Positions 1 through 12,075 of a stretch of 64,000 nt of DNA are shown piece by piece. The stretch is from the NCBI RefSeq assembly GCF_933775445.1, contig NC_065878.1:23138395-23202394 (forward strand). Direction: 5' to 3'. Each line of letters opens with the position of its first letter. Within the stretch, counting starts at the first letter, position 1. The notes under the pieces are model-generated. The model searched no databases. It saw only the letters and a list, made by a program, of their open reading frames with translations, and was not told the DNA's origin. The position numbers and the translations under genes are program-made. Origin of the DNA: Argentina anserina. Taxonomy: Eukaryota > Streptophyta > Magnoliopsida > Rosales > Rosaceae.

Positions 1-189
1 GATCGTACAAAACATGTAGAGGTTGATCGTCATTTTATAAAGGAAAAGCTAGACGCAAAGATCATTAGTTTTCCTTTTGTTTCCACAGAAGAGCAACTTG
101 CCGATATGCTCACAAAAGGAGTGTCAAAAAGGGTTTTTTATGATTCACTTAGCAAGTTGGGCATGGTTGATATGTATGCACCAACTTGA
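1..189 (+). CDS. Ty1/copia polyprotein, C-terminal end of RNase H (5'-truncated by window)
   Basis: This is an open frame from base 1 to a TGA, 62 codons. It contains the conserved copia tail with KHVEVDRHFI near the start and EEQLADMLTKG about two thirds along, which mark the end of the RNase H domain of Ty1/copia retrotransposon polyproteins. The rest of the polyprotein lies outside the window. It is followed directly by a polypurine tract and an LTR, as expected for a copia element in plus orientation. I cannot judge whether the whole element is intact. Confidence 0.9.
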   Translation, partial: DRTKHVEVDRHFIKEKLDAKIISFPFVSTEEQLADMLTKGVSKRVFYDSLSKLGMVDMYAPT

Positions 190-350
190 GGGGGAGTGTT
201 GGCATGTATAGTGGCGTGAAACACGCCGTGAAACACGGTCCGTGATTCACGGAGTGAATCCCGGATAGATAGATTCGTAGATTAGTATATATAGGTTGAT
301 ATGTGTATGAAGAAAAATTATGTAATATAACCAATCAATATAGTCTTTCA
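188..350 (+). mobile_element. Copia polypurine tract and 3' LTR
   Basis: A purine run at 188-196 (GAGGGGGAG) overlaps the polyprotein stop codon and is followed at 197 by TGTTGG, the usual start of a copia LTR. The LTR holds a hairpin-prone segment at about 215-265 made of repeated CGTGAAACACG-like blocks. The 3' edge is uncertain: I place it near the CTTTCA at about 345-350 because copia LTRs end in CA, but no second LTR is available for comparison. Confidence 0.65.
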
Positions 351-727
351 CTCCTATAATGTTTATTATTATCCTTTTTGGTGAGAAGCGAAAATCCTTA
401 AATGTAGAAATTATAATTGAATGAAATACAATTTCACCACTCGAGAAAGAGAGTAGAAATTTCCAAATTGGAATATGCTATAGAAATTTAATTCCAATTC
501 ATAATGAAGGTTTTATGCATTTCCTTATTAATCATTCGCTTGGTGGACTGAAATGCAGATTTCTCTCTTATCTAATTCACATCCCATCCTCCTTTTTTCT
601 TCTATAAAATGATTCAGTTTCCAGCGCACTTCAAGTACTCTTGAATCTTGATTATCTCCTTTTCTTTTTCCGCTTGGCTTTCTTTTCTTTTTCGGCTTGA
701 CGATCTAAGAGGGTGATTCTGCATATC
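351..727. other. Intergenic and probable 5' UTR of the DUF1635-type gene
   Basis: AT-rich sequence with no coding signal. A TATAAAA-like element (TCTATAAAAT) at about 602-611 followed by pyrimidine-rich sequence is a plausible core promoter for the downstream gene whose first ATG is at 728. Confidence 0.35.
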
Positions 728-2434
728 ATGGAGGAGTTGGGTTCTGTATGGAGCACTACGTACCAAGAGGTCAGTCATTTAGCTTTTGATATATACTTAT
801 ATATGTGGTTGTTTTGCTGTTACGTAATCTCAGTCCATTTTTTTCTTTCAATTCGTATTTCAGTTCTTTAATATGAATGTAAGGGTTCGCCATTGATACT
901 TGACAGATCTTCCCAATCTAACTGATTCGATTTCAACCATTAACCTCAATATGCTGTTTAAAAAATTCATTTATTTAGTCCCTTGTATATATTTTATACT
1001 ACCAAGATTATCAAATTTATGGTTATATATTTGAAGGTTTTCTTTTCAGCCATACCCTACATGCTTTTAAAGTATTAACTTGTAAGCATTTACAAGTGCC
1101 TGCCCTCATCTCAATGAAAGCTACGGTTTTGTCAGTACACATTTTTTCAATTTCAATATAACCAAAATGAAAATTATTCAAAGTATGTCTTACGCCCATA
1201 TACTGATGAAAACTTGTGACATGCCATGGCAACAATAATCTTAGTTTTATGGTGGATTGCGGAGGGTAGATTTAACTGCATGTGGATCATTCTTGTTTTG
1301 ACCATTAATGTGAATATTTATAATTGAACCTTTTTGCCCTCTTTCACTTACATGAATATAAGTTGCAACTTAATTAATTTGATGTTCTATTTAGGATTTT
1401 ACTTCATTATATCCTGCTAGGTGTGTTAAGATTCTACCGAATCATTTCACCAATTCATTTTTATTTCTTACGTGATCTAGTGCTCGACTGAGTTATAAAC
1501 CCGGCCTTTTATTATGTTTAAACTTACAGGATACTTTCTTTTGTATTGACATGCAGAGCACTGATGAGTTAAAAAAGGAGATCATGTACTCGAGTCTTGA
1601 ACTAGAATCAGTGAAATGTAAAGTTACCGAGAGTCAGCAAAATGTGTCAAACTTACTCAATCTGCTCGAGGTTGCATACCAAGAAAGAGATGAAGCCAGA
1701 GACCAATTGAACAAGATATTTGAGAAGGTGAACCGTATTTCTAGACCAATTGCTCAACTACCAAATCATGTAGTCCTCTCTTCCTATTAGCCCCCCAGTG
1801 TTGATGCCAACAACCATAAAAGAAAACTTGAGCTTAACTGAATCCAAGAGTCCGTGTTCGGTTGATTCCTTGTTTGATCATGCAGTTTCTTCACCAGAGT
1901 TTCCAGACATCAATATGCATGATTCAAGCACCATGGGGTTTGTTAATGTGAAGCAGCCTAACGTGGTTCAACAACTTAATTTTGGGCACCAATGTACTGA
2001 TCTAGCTTCTCAAATAGTTGATGATATCGTTAAAGGAAAGACTTTTACCTGTGAAAGGAAAACTTCTGCAAGCTGTGAAGGAAGCTGGTCCATTGCTTAT
2101 GTCGCTTCTCATTGCTGGTCCACCGTTGCCCCAATGGAAAAACCCCCCTCCTCCTTTGCAGCAACCCTTCAAAATCCCACCAATTCCCTTGATCAACAGT
2201 TATGCCAAAGGTTCTCCTCTAAGCTTTGATCAGAGACCATTTGCACTTTCAAATCCTATGAATACTAGCTACTTCAATGAGACTCATACATCTTTAGCTG
2301 CCAATGTCATTTTGAATTTCAACACCGTCCTTCCTTCAGTTGGTGGTTCGTGCTTCAATAATTACTCAATGATGATTTCAAACTCTGGGTTCGACCACCA
2401 AACCTCAATTGCCAAGCGGCAAAGGCTTCAATGA
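728..2434 (+). pseudogene. DUF1635-family nuclear-type protein, frame broken (pseudogene or assembly errors)
   Basis: Exon 1 (728-769) encodes MEELGSVWSTTYQE and ends at a GT donor; exon 2 starts at 1557 after CAG. The joined N-terminus, with ELKKEI, LESVK and AYQERDEARDQL, is the coiled-coil start typical of plant DUF1635 proteins of unknown function. The rest of the protein is recognisable but in other frames: SPCSVDSLFDHAVSSPEF at about 1850-1900 in a second frame, and GKLLQAVKEAGPLL through a C-terminal KRQRLQ and TGA at 2432-2434 in a third. The reading frame meets a TAG at 1788-1790. It therefore needs a shift or small intron near 1727-1797 and another shift near 2035. A 71-bp intron 1727-1797 (GTGAAC...CCCCAG) could explain the first break, but nothing obvious explains the second. 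Family assignment is from memory of the family pattern. Confidence 0.7.
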
Positions 2435-2927
2435 AATAATTGGTGATCAGGGTTTAAATTCTAGATGCTACTTCCATGCCAATGAACAAGGCCCCAAATG
2501 GTGTGTCGAATAATTCATGCCTAAAAGGCTTTAAGGTGTAATAAAAGGGCCAGTGGCCACACTGTTTTAATTGTTGTAATAAAATTGTCTTTCTTAGTTT
2601 GTTACATTTTTTTCTTACTTGGAAATGAATAAATAAAGAAAAATGCTATTCAATTAGAAAAAGATTACACACATTTTAGTACACCGGCCACTCTGTGGCA
2701 CAACATGTCCGCAACTGCAAGCTAATTAAAGTCTACGGCAGGGTAATTAGAAAGTGTTTCCTTAATTAAGCACATTAATTTGGTAGTCCTAAATGGCTAA
2801 ATTTGATGCCTCATTACATTTTTGCATTTTGCAGCCAAAACAGTTCTTCCAAAATGCGACCTCAAAAGCTTGTTCAGGCTAATGCACTTCGGTTTCTATG
2901 TTACTTTGGGAAGCTATGTGTAAGAGA
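2435..2927. other. Convergent intergenic region
   Basis: Shared 3' flanks of the DUF1635-type gene and the WRKY gene, which converge here. It holds AATAAA-like polyadenylation signals (for example AATAAATAAAG at about 2628) and no open frame that I can support. Confidence 0.5.
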
Positions 2928-4264
2928 CTAGGGAAAAAATCCAGGATCATCAAAACTGAAGTTGGGGTATAATATCTGATGATTAGCTTGATCAAATGGA
3001 AAATCCAAACCAACAGTTGGAGAGTTGGCAGCTGAGGTAGCAGCTGAGATTATATCATGAGACTCGGCCGCAGCGCTGCTCTGCAGATCTTGGTTACGAC
3101 CAACGTCCTGCTGAGACAGTACAGAGAAATAGTTTGTCCTAGAAGTTGACGCAATACGCATAGTTAACGGAGGAGAAAAACTCCCCACGTAATTGTTGTT
3201 GTTAAATGAGGAGAATGCTAATTCGTCACGATGATCATGGCTAGTGTCCAGGCCTTCGGTTATGACCCTGAGGCCTTCCGGCAGGCTTAAGAGCATACTA
3301 TGATGAGGCTGCTGATTGATCTGTGGTGGTTCTGGTGTTTGCTCAGGCGATGGTGATATCGGTTTTGGTGGAGGACTAGTGACAGTGGTGGAGGCTGCTT
3401 GAGTACAAGTGTGCCTTCCTCGGTAAGTAATCTCAAGAATCATAGGGTCCTCATCGGAGCGTTGCACTTGCTTTGTGGCCAAACAACCTTGAACATTTCG
3501 ATGAGTGCATCTGTAATATCCTCTGCAACCCAACATAAACACTATCTAATGTAAGGCAAGAAACAGAGATAGAGTAGAAGAACATGTCCTAGGTGTATGT
3601 ACCTCGGATATTTGGCTCCGAGAATGTCCTTTTGGCCATACTTCCTCCAGCTAAAGCCATCATCAAGAGGCCCTTCAAGCCCCATACCTGATGTTACTCT
3701 TACTTGTTTGGTCCATCTTGCTAAACTTTTCCTGCATCCAGTTAGCAATTTAATATCGATCAGATTGACTTCTATAGCTACAATAACATGTATTGATTTA
3801 CCAAGTTGACTAGGATTGTACGAAGCACATTTTTTCCGTTGATCAAATGAATTGAAACTAAGGACTAACCTTTTTCTAGAGGGATCTTTGTGGTCATCCG
3901 AGTCTTCACTCCGAGGACTCCCATTTAACGAAGGTGGGGAGTTAGCCATTCGAATTGTAACAACACCTGTGGGAGCAGCTACTGTAGATGTAGGTTGTTG
4001 TTGGTGTTGTTGATCTACTGCTACAGAAATTGGGGCCGAGCTGCCGAAACTGAGCAACGAAAGCGCCTTTTCGTAGGAAGATATGATCTTTTGGATCAGA
4101 ACCTCGCGAGCTAGCGCTGTTTGAGAGCTCGTGGAAGGATTCAAAGATGATGTAGCATTGAGATGGATCTGAAGCTGCCTAGCTAGCTCCCTGCCTTGTG
4201 TTAGCTCATTTACAAGACGACTCTTTTGCTCCCAATTTACTCCCATGTTGTAGTACTTGGCCAT
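2928..4264 (-). CDS. Group III WRKY transcription factor (WRKY41/53-like)
   Basis: Three exons on the minus strand, 4264-3870, 3731-3603 and 3522-2928, with GT-AG introns, give a 372-residue protein. The middle exon carries WRKYGQK at residues 160-166 and the last exon completes the zinc finger: C180, C188, H212 and C214, that is C-X7-C-X23-H-X-C, the signature of group III WRKYs. The intron splitting the WRKY domain just after KYPR is at the position conserved in this group. The N-terminus (NWEQKSRLVNELTQGRELA) resembles that of Arabidopsis WRKY41/53/30/46. Such proteins bind W-boxes in nuclear DNA and act in senescence, salicylate and defence responses. TTGACC (4313) and TTGACT (4803) W-box cores lie upstream and fit self- or cross-regulation. 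The exact orthologue is not determined. Confidence 0.93.
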
Positions 4265-4932
4265 TTCTATGTTAATAACTAGCTAACAAGCTAGAGCATG
4301 GATTGTGCAACTTTGACCTCAGCTAACTAGAACAAGTAAACCAAGACCTAAATCTAGCTAATATACAAAGGCATGGATGCTAATACGATATGCGTGTTAA
4401 GTATAACTTTGTGATCAGCTCCAAAGGCAATAACGAAAAAGACTTGAATGCATGGGAATTTAGCAAAATTGGAACTGGGTTTTATCAAAATTGGAACTTT
4501 AAAGTTTCTACCGGCCGGTAAGAACTTGGAAGCAGTGTAATAGATTCAAAGTTGGCTAATCTCAAGTTACCAAGAATGCCTAATCGAGACAAAACTGAGC
4601 AACCCACAAAAGAAGCGAGCAAAAATGGACAGATTGAGAATGGTGTTTTCCTGAAACAGTTGTGAAGCTTTTGATTGAATGGTAATGGCTAAGACTTGAG
4701 GAAGGAGGAGAGGTGGCATGGTTATGGGGGATTAAGGAAAGGCTTTAGCTTGTATTTGAATTAATAGAAAGTGAGGGAATGAAATTGAGAGAGAGATGAA
4801 GTTTGACTGAGAGAAAATCAAATCAAAATCCTGGTGGAGTTGATTTTCCTCATGAAGACCGGTCTTTGGTCATAATGTCATATATAGGAAGTGGAAGGGT
4901 TTGTAAGATTTCAAAGAGTAGACCAATTCAGC

Positions 4933-4980
<48 letters not shown>

Positions 4981-7239
4981 TTAAAGGGTAAGAGCTTCTC
5001 CAATCAGAGCCACGTACACGCTACACATTAGCAGAGATCAACAGCATTTCCATAGCTCTCAAGCAAAAGAAGAAAGTCAGCGACATATATTGGAAGAAAG
5101 AGATATAGAAGAGGAGGAGACCAAGAATCTTCAAACTTAGTTCCGCGTTGTTACTACCCAATTCAGTAGTATCTCCCCTATACCAAATTTTATGGGGTGA
5201 AAGCGATGGCGTCACCTCAAAACCTTTGCTTACGTTCACGGCAGGAACTTGGGTCTCGATGTTCTATGTTTTGAAGAGACAAGATATAGGCTGCCCAAAA
5301 CCCCATATGCTTCAACATGATGATTGGTAACTACAAGTTAACCGTGATTAGAAAATGGCAAAATATGTGGACCATTACGGTAGAATCAACAAACTAATCA
5401 AGCGTGGTTACGCTAAATTTCATTTTGTGATCTTATAATAAGGATTTCCTAAAAGATAGATACAGTTTTAACAAAAACAATTATATGTATATATTTCAGT
5501 GGCGTTTGATAAATTAAGCAGGATCAAGCTCAATTAAACTACGAAAGGGTCAATACCCCAGTTCAAAAAATAATAATAATAAACTACAATACCAATTTTA
5601 TCATTACTAAGGTAGATGTAATTTTAAATTAAGTTTCAAAAGTGCTATACGCACATATTAGTATTTGCATGTTGCGACGCGTAGAGACTCGAGTTTGGCT
5701 AAGGCGTGTTGAAACTTGAGTGGGAACATTGTCGACAATATGCATGCATGGTGCCTCATTTGTAACTCGAACATGTTTAAACTCTTATATGGTTCTCAAT
5801 AAGTACGTTCACAACAAACGAAACCACTCAAATTTTCAAAGTTGAAGCATATTTGGGAACTGATTAGGGCAGCTATAATCTAGATTCATGGAATATGATG
5901 ACATAATTAAGTCCATCCAGTTGGATTAACAAAGACCATTAGTTATATATATCATTTTTAAAAAATAAGGAATCTTAACAAGTTCTGATCTGATACATGC
6001 ATAAGCTTTTCTCTTGATACATTATTTTAGGGTTTTGGAACCTTCAGCCCTCAGTCTGAGTCCTTCGAAATGAATTATCTGTTCCCTCCAATGACTGAAA
6101 CCCTGAAACCTAGCTTTTCGATTGATGTTCTCTATCTACTAATTAGTACGTACGTTTAACTAACATGTACTGTACATTATTAATTAATCTCAGCTGAGTA
6201 TTAATTTTGACATGATAATATAAAATTTGATGGGTGATGACATAATCTACTTAATTAGATAAACAGAAAACATGTGAAGAAATTAAGGTATATCTCGATC
6301 GGTATATATATAATCCACTTAGGTCTAGATTTTTCCTCTGCTGATAGGGACAAAGATCGATCACAATTCACAACTACGTACCCCCTTCTTTTTTTTGGTC
6401 GAACAACTACGTACCCTTAATAGACCAACATATTGATCGGTCTTAATAAACTCTGTTATACATGTATTAGTGAGCGATTGACCATACTTGGATATACGAG
6501 GAGAGGACCCGTTCAAACTATGTTCAATAATTGGGATATTCATGCACGAATATGGTCAGCGCACTTTGTTATCTTTAATGTGGAAAGTGGCAAATTAGCA
6601 ATCTGGGATGCCCAGCTAGAACGAAAGTTCAAGGTAACGTAACAGCCGCAACATTAGAGTAATACATACTCTTCTAGATGATATTGATATGCACTTTCCC
6701 ATTATACATAGCCCTAGTGGCTGACCAGCCGCGTGGAATTGGAAACAGAAGCACTACTGGTCACAACATCGATCATTCTCCTTTTCTCCGACCAGATCAA
6801 AGGAAGGATTTCTTCTCTGATTGGGAGAGAAGAATACTAATATTGTTTGAGGGATTGATTAGAGACATCATGATCTGCATTAACACGATTTCATAGTCTA
6901 TGGATTAAGATTTGATTGAAGCTTGAGCCGTTAAACTACTTCTTACTTATATGTCCAAATTTGAGATTTTGAGACCCCGAAATTACAATACAGGCATAAG
7001 CGAGAGGTGATATATTGAGTTATATCGATACGTAGTTTGTAGTATAAGACAAAAACATTCTAACACCAATGCATACAATTGATTGAAAACATGTGGTTTA
7101 GGATAGTTTTCGATTTGTGAATTAAGTACAACTAATATGTGATTGATTGAAAACAATTGGACTTTCAACAGGCTAGGTTGTGTGACCATAAAATCGGGCC
7201 TTTCATACCACTCAACTTCGGGCCTGGACACCTTGTGTT
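4265..7239. other. Long intergenic region upstream of WRKY
   Basis: The first 600 bases hold the likely WRKY leader and promoter: W-box cores at 4313-4318 and 4803-4808 and a TATATA at 4881-4886. Beyond about 5000 the sequence is AT-rich with only short chance open frames. I saw no gene or recognisable element in 5000-7231. Confidence 0.4.
4937..4977. repeat. (CT)n microsatellite
   Basis: An uninterrupted CT dinucleotide run of about 40 bases, upstream of the WRKY gene. On the WRKY coding strand it is a GA run, common in plant leaders and promoters. Confidence 0.95.
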
Positions 7240-7695
7240 AAGGGTCGTCAATGGGCCGGGCCGGACCCACTACACCGGGTTTAGACTGGGCATTGATGAT
7301 TTATTTCAATTTTTCGGCCAGACTTATTAATAAAATCGAGGTCCACAAGCTACTCACGGGCCCGGGTTCTAAGGGCTTTTTCTGGCCCGGCCATGTATAT
7401 TATATTTATGTGTAATGTATATTTTTTATTAAAAAAATAGAATACGGTAATTATTTAACTAAATATAGTACAAAAGATAAGAAATATAACTAATTAGCAT
7501 ATACAACAAATAAAAACATATAAATTTATCAATTTAAAAAATAAATGGACTTTAAACGGGGTTTTGATAGGGCTTTTTAGGGCCGGGCCGAGATTTTGAT
7601 CTCTCGGCCTCTACCCGGCCTTATACTCATAGGACCTGGCTACCCACGGGCCGCCTATGGGCTTTTAGGCCCACGGGCCAAATGATGACCATTAT
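7240..7695. mobile_element. hAT-like MITE rich in GGGCCGGGCC motifs
   Basis: The ends are imperfect inverted repeats (GGTCGTCAATGGGCC on the left against GGTCATCATTTGGCC read inward from the right). The interior near both ends is full of GGGCC/GGCCC blocks, which gives a strong fold-back. CTTGTGTT at 7232-7239 and CTTGTGTC at 7696-7703 flank it, an 8-bp target-site duplication with one mismatch, as expected for hAT elements. There is no coding capacity. The family name is inferred from duplication length and end type. Confidence 0.65.
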
Positions 7696-7703
7696 CTTGT
7701 GTC

Positions 7704-8430
7704 ACTAATTGGTGGGTTTAGATTGTCACTAGGAAGTACCTAGCTCTAGAATGTTAGTTTCGTTTTTCCAAGCGAAGAACAAACTTTCTTCCCTAGCTTG
7801 AAAAGGAATTTTAGATTCCAGAGAGCTCATCCATGATGGACTGCGTTGGTTTGTTGGTAATGGCATAACTATTATGTTTTGGACCTTTAATTTGATCCTT
7901 TAAATCCGTTTAGCTAGTTTGTAAACAAAACTACAACTGTCTCAAATTGTTTGGAATGAAACTGTGGTAGATTTTTGAGTAATGGAAGTTCCTCGCCAAT
8001 TTCTAAATCCTAACATTGTTGACCAATATGTGGAATACTCATCCCTTATTCTGATCAACAAGATGCTTTTGTTTGAAATCCTTCCCCTAGTAGTATTTTG
8101 ACTATTAAATCTACTACATACTTGGATGCAAAACTCTAGTGCTCAACCTTATGATCAATTTGTTGCCAAAAAAAAACTTATGATCAATTTTGACCTCTTC
8201 ACCACGGCGTGTCATAGAGGATTCTCTCTGTATTTCACTATTTTGTATAAGAAAAAACTGAAAGGATGCTAATTCTTAAGTAACAAAACAGAAAAAAAAA
8301 AAAAAAACACTTCATGACCCTTATCGAGCGACGTAGCAACACACTGAGGTAGGTCCCATAAATTAGAGGCAAAATACCACATCCAATAATATCAGCGCCG
8401 CGTGTCACCAACATAGTCCACTCGTTTACC
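7704..8430. other. Intergenic region before the sigma-factor promoter
   Basis: AT-rich sequence without a supported open frame. It includes a poly-A/T stretch at about 8289-8307. Nothing else recognised. Confidence 0.4.
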
Positions 8431-8469
8431 ATGTATCGCCACCACAGGGACTCATCTCTGTTCCAGCAC

Positions 8470-8592
8470 CACCCACGTCATCCTTTTCCCCTCCAAAACC
8501 AGTCTTTTACGGCCTACGTGGGCATCTTCCAGCCGTTGGATCAACATACCAACAGTACGGACCGTCCGTATTTACGTGCCTTGTATAAAAGC
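8470..8592 (+). promoter_or_regulatory. SIG5-like promoter: ACGT-core cluster plus TATA box
   Basis: TATAAAA at 8584-8590 sits about 30 bp ahead of the likely transcript start. Within the preceding 115 bp there are three ACGT cores: CCACGTCA at 8473, CCTACGTGGG at 8513 and TTACGTGCC at 8572. ACGT elements bind bZIP factors such as HY5 and ABA-response factors. The Arabidopsis SIG5 promoter is known to respond to blue light and stress through such sites, so the arrangement agrees with the gene identity. Activity here is inferred. Confidence 0.6.
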
Positions 8593-9185
8593 CTCAAACT
8601 TTTAGTGTTCCCAAACAAAACAAAGAATCGAACTTTCTTTTTCTCAGTCCCAGATTCTTCGAGATTTCTTGGCTTCTGATCCACCAGTTGCACTTTGCTT
8701 AAGGTATGATGATTCTCTGCAGCTGAGCTCCTTGTTTCACATGAAAGGAGTTTCTCTTACGTTGTTGAGCTTGTTGTTGATCACTGAACAGAAGTGTTCT
8801 GGATGTTTGGTCTGTGTTCCTGTAAACTCTGTAAGATTGACGGTATATGATGTTTACTCGAGTTATGAAGGGTCTGAAGTCTCACATGGTAATTGGGTTT
8901 GAGGATTTATGGTGGTGAATTCAATGATAGTTTAGTTAACTGTGATGGTTGGATTGATCCTGAACTTATATCAGTTATATATGAGTTGTGATTTAGAATT
9001 TCTGATGATCAGATAAATAAAAGTGAAGATTAAGCTTTTCAAATTGTTGAAGTAGCATTAGTGTTGTTAGAATTTAGAAAAGGGATGAGTTTAATTAACT
9101 GGGTGCATTTGTTTACGCTTTGTTGCAGATTCTGTGTATAAATAAAGCTCTTGTATAGCAATTAGCACTTTGGTTTGGAATTGGC

Positions 9186-11595
9186 ATGGGAGTTGTGACA
9201 GTTTCTAGCTCCGTTTCTAGAACTCCATTAGGATTGAGCACAAAATTGGTGTCGAGTCAGAGATCAGCGTTGAAAAAGCCGTTGATTGTTGCCTTTAGAA
9301 CAGATAAGTCCAATAAAAATGCGTTGGTTGCGCCACAGGAAAAAGTACCTTTGCCAATAGAAACAGCAAAGAAGGTCCGAAAGAGACTAGGAAAGGCCAG
9401 AAAGCTCCCCAAAAGTGTAAAAGCTGCATTGACAGAGGAGGCTCCTACTTGTAGTTTGGAACTGGATTACAATGAAGCTGCTGCCAAGCTGGAAAACCTG
9501 TACAAGCGCAGCCCCGAGACTGAAGTTTTGGATGTGGAAAATGTAGATGGCTTGATGATCAAGAGAGGTTGCAAGAGGAGGAAGAAGATCAGTGAAGTTG
9601 ATGACAACGTAGAGAACACTGTGGTTAGGAGCACAACAAAGAAGGCTAAAAGATTGACTCTTGATAAAAGGGTTGCATTGAAATGGAATAAGGACGAGAA
9701 ACTGGGTGCTTCACTAGTTCGAAAGAGAAAAGATAAAAAAAGTGAGAATGAGATGATGGAGGAGCTTGTAAGGGAGTATTCGGCTTCAACTGATCTTTTC
9801 AGCTTAGACTGGAAAAAGATGAGGATTCCTCCCGTTCTTACTTCTTCTGAGCATAATTGGTTGTTCAAGCTAATGCAGCCCATGAAGGTGGGCTTTCTGA
9901 ATTATCAAACTTGTGGTAGCTTTAATTCTGAGAATTAGTTAGTCCAGGTGCTTTTGTGTGTAGTGTATTTGCCTGCTGATATATTATGTTGTCTTGATTC
10001 AGGGTCTTCTTGAAGTGAAAGAGATTTTGCAAAAAGATTTGGGGAGAGAACCAAATAACGGTGAACTAGCTGAGGCAACAAATATGAGTGTGGTACAAGT
10101 AAAAAAACACTTGGAGGTTGGTCGAGCTGCAAGAAACAAACTAGTTAAGGTAGCTAATGCATAGTTTTTCTAAGTAGCAATTTTACTGATTTCGAATTGT
10201 TTGCTTCAAATGTGAGAACATAAATTAACTGGTGATTGTTTCTAACCTATTGCAGCACAATCTCCGACTTGTGTTATTTGTCATTAACAAATACTTTCAA
10301 GACTTTGCAAATGGTCCAAAATTTCAAGACCTTTGTCAGGCAGGAGTGAAGGGACTTATCACCGCAATTGATCGCTTTGAACCACAAAGAAGATTCCGGC
10401 TTTCCACTTATGGTCTTTTCTGGATCAGGCATGCCATCGTACGTTCCATGACACTCTCAAGCTTTACTCGTGTCTCGTTTGGCCTTGAATCGGTAATCTT
10501 TCTTGTTCCCTAAATCCATAGCTAGGTTACTGACATTTCTGTTCATGGTAGCTAGTGGTTTAATGGTTTATACTCAATAGTTGTAGGTTTGAATTGTGCT
10601 CATTCTGTAATGAGGGTTACTTGTCGAGTTGTCGTAGGATGGGATTGTACCGGGTTTAGGTTTCAAGACAATTCATGATGCGTAGCCTTCTGGGCATGAT
10701 TTAATGGAAACTATTTCTCTCCAAAAAAAAAAAGATAGCTTAGTGGTAGATATGAGTCCCGTAATAGTAATTGTGATGAGAAATATTAACATGGTTTTTC
10801 ATGCAGGTAAGGGCAGAAATCCAGAAAGCAAAGCTTGAATTGTTGGTTCAGCTTAAAAGAATGCCAACAGAGGTTGAGATAATTGAAAAGGTTGGAATTT
10901 CCCCCGAGAGGTATTATGAAGTAATGAGGGCATCAAAACCTGTCTTCTCTCTTAATTCCAAGCATTCAGTCACACAAGAAGAACTTATAAACGGTATTAC
11001 TGATGTTGACGGCGTTGAAGGTGATAACCGGCGGAAACCTGCTCTTCTCAGGCTTGCCATTGATGATGTGGTAATTACTTTTTCCTCTTCTATTAGTTTC
11101 CTCAATTGCACATTTGCACTACTTGCTCTGCTCAAATCATTTAGCACTTGGTTTTGGTATTACACACTTCTAGAGATCTCAAAGTTCAAAGGTACTCGGT
11201 AATACTGATTGTGAACTTTAGAGTCGAGATTTAGAGGCCTAATTCCATTGTAGGGTAGGAGAGGCTTAGTGTTGTCTGCAACTCTTTCCTTCTCCATTTG
11301 CCATATTATACTTTCCTTCATTGTAGTCAATAGTCCATAGTCTCATTCGTGTGGCCTGTCGTCGTAACTAATACTTTCGTTGGAATTTGTCTCTCAGCTT
11401 GATTCCCTAAAGCCAAAAGAAAGCTTGGTAATCAGACAGAGATACGGCCTTGATGGCAAGGGCGATAGAACATTAGGGGAGATAGCTGGAAACTTAAATA
11501 TTTCGAGAGAAATGGTTCGAAAGCATGAGGTTAAGGCGCTCATGAAGCTCAAGCATCCAGCCCGAGTGGACTATCTTCGCAGATACATAGTCTAA
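9186..11595 (+). CDS. SIG5: Plastid RNA polymerase sigma factor, SIG5/SigE-like
   Basis: Five coding exons (9186-9887, 10003-10149, 10256-10492, 10807-11070, 11398-11595), all in phase 0 with GT-AG introns, encode 515 residues, close to Arabidopsis SIG5. The start [17 protein letters not shown] is typical of SIG5 and serves as an organellar targeting peptide. Exons 2-3 hold sigma-70 region 2 ([32 protein letters not shown]), exon 4 region 3, and exon 5 region 4, with the helix-turn-helix [15 protein letters not shown] recognising -35 elements. Sigma factors direct the bacterial-type plastid polymerase; SIG5 acts at psbD and other light-responsive promoters under stress and circadian input. 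A 5'-UTR intron runs from 8704 to 9128 and there is no ATG between it and the chosen start. A long lysine-rich linker (about residues 140-200) is usual for this family. Confidence 0.95.
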
Positions 11596-12075
11596 AGCGG
11601 CAATGCACAATAAGCTCACTCCCAATTCTAATTTAAAGTTTTCCAACGTTCGTTTTATCTCTAATCGCCATCTCAATATTCATGTATACTAGTTATTTGT
11701 ACCATAGTCTAAAGCGATAGACACAGTCAACATAGAAACCTCATACCCTCAAATTCTTACAGAATCGATGGTATGAGACTTGAGATACCCCATATGCCAT
11801 GTATATAATACATGAAAATGTAATACTTGTGGCCCATCTATATGAGTATATTTCACTCATAAAAATTGCATGCAGTACACTGAAAAGTATGAGACTAATG
11901 AGAGTTGCGAGGTTCGGCTAGGTACATCAGTGACATCGTCATGATCGAACACTACCTTTGCCTTTTAATTCTACAAGCTGTTTACGAAATTGGATGCTAA
12001 GAACAGCACATACATCATTCACTGCACAAGAACAGAACCTCGGAAAACATAGGAAGGGAAGCCAACTATCCAAAT
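11596..12075. other. Convergent 3' flanks of SIG5-like and R3-MYB genes
   Basis: No coding signal. It contains 3'-UTR-like AT-rich sequence of both converging genes. TATAGTCTAAAGCG-like text at 11586-11598 recurs at 11704-11717, a small direct repeat. Confidence 0.4.
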
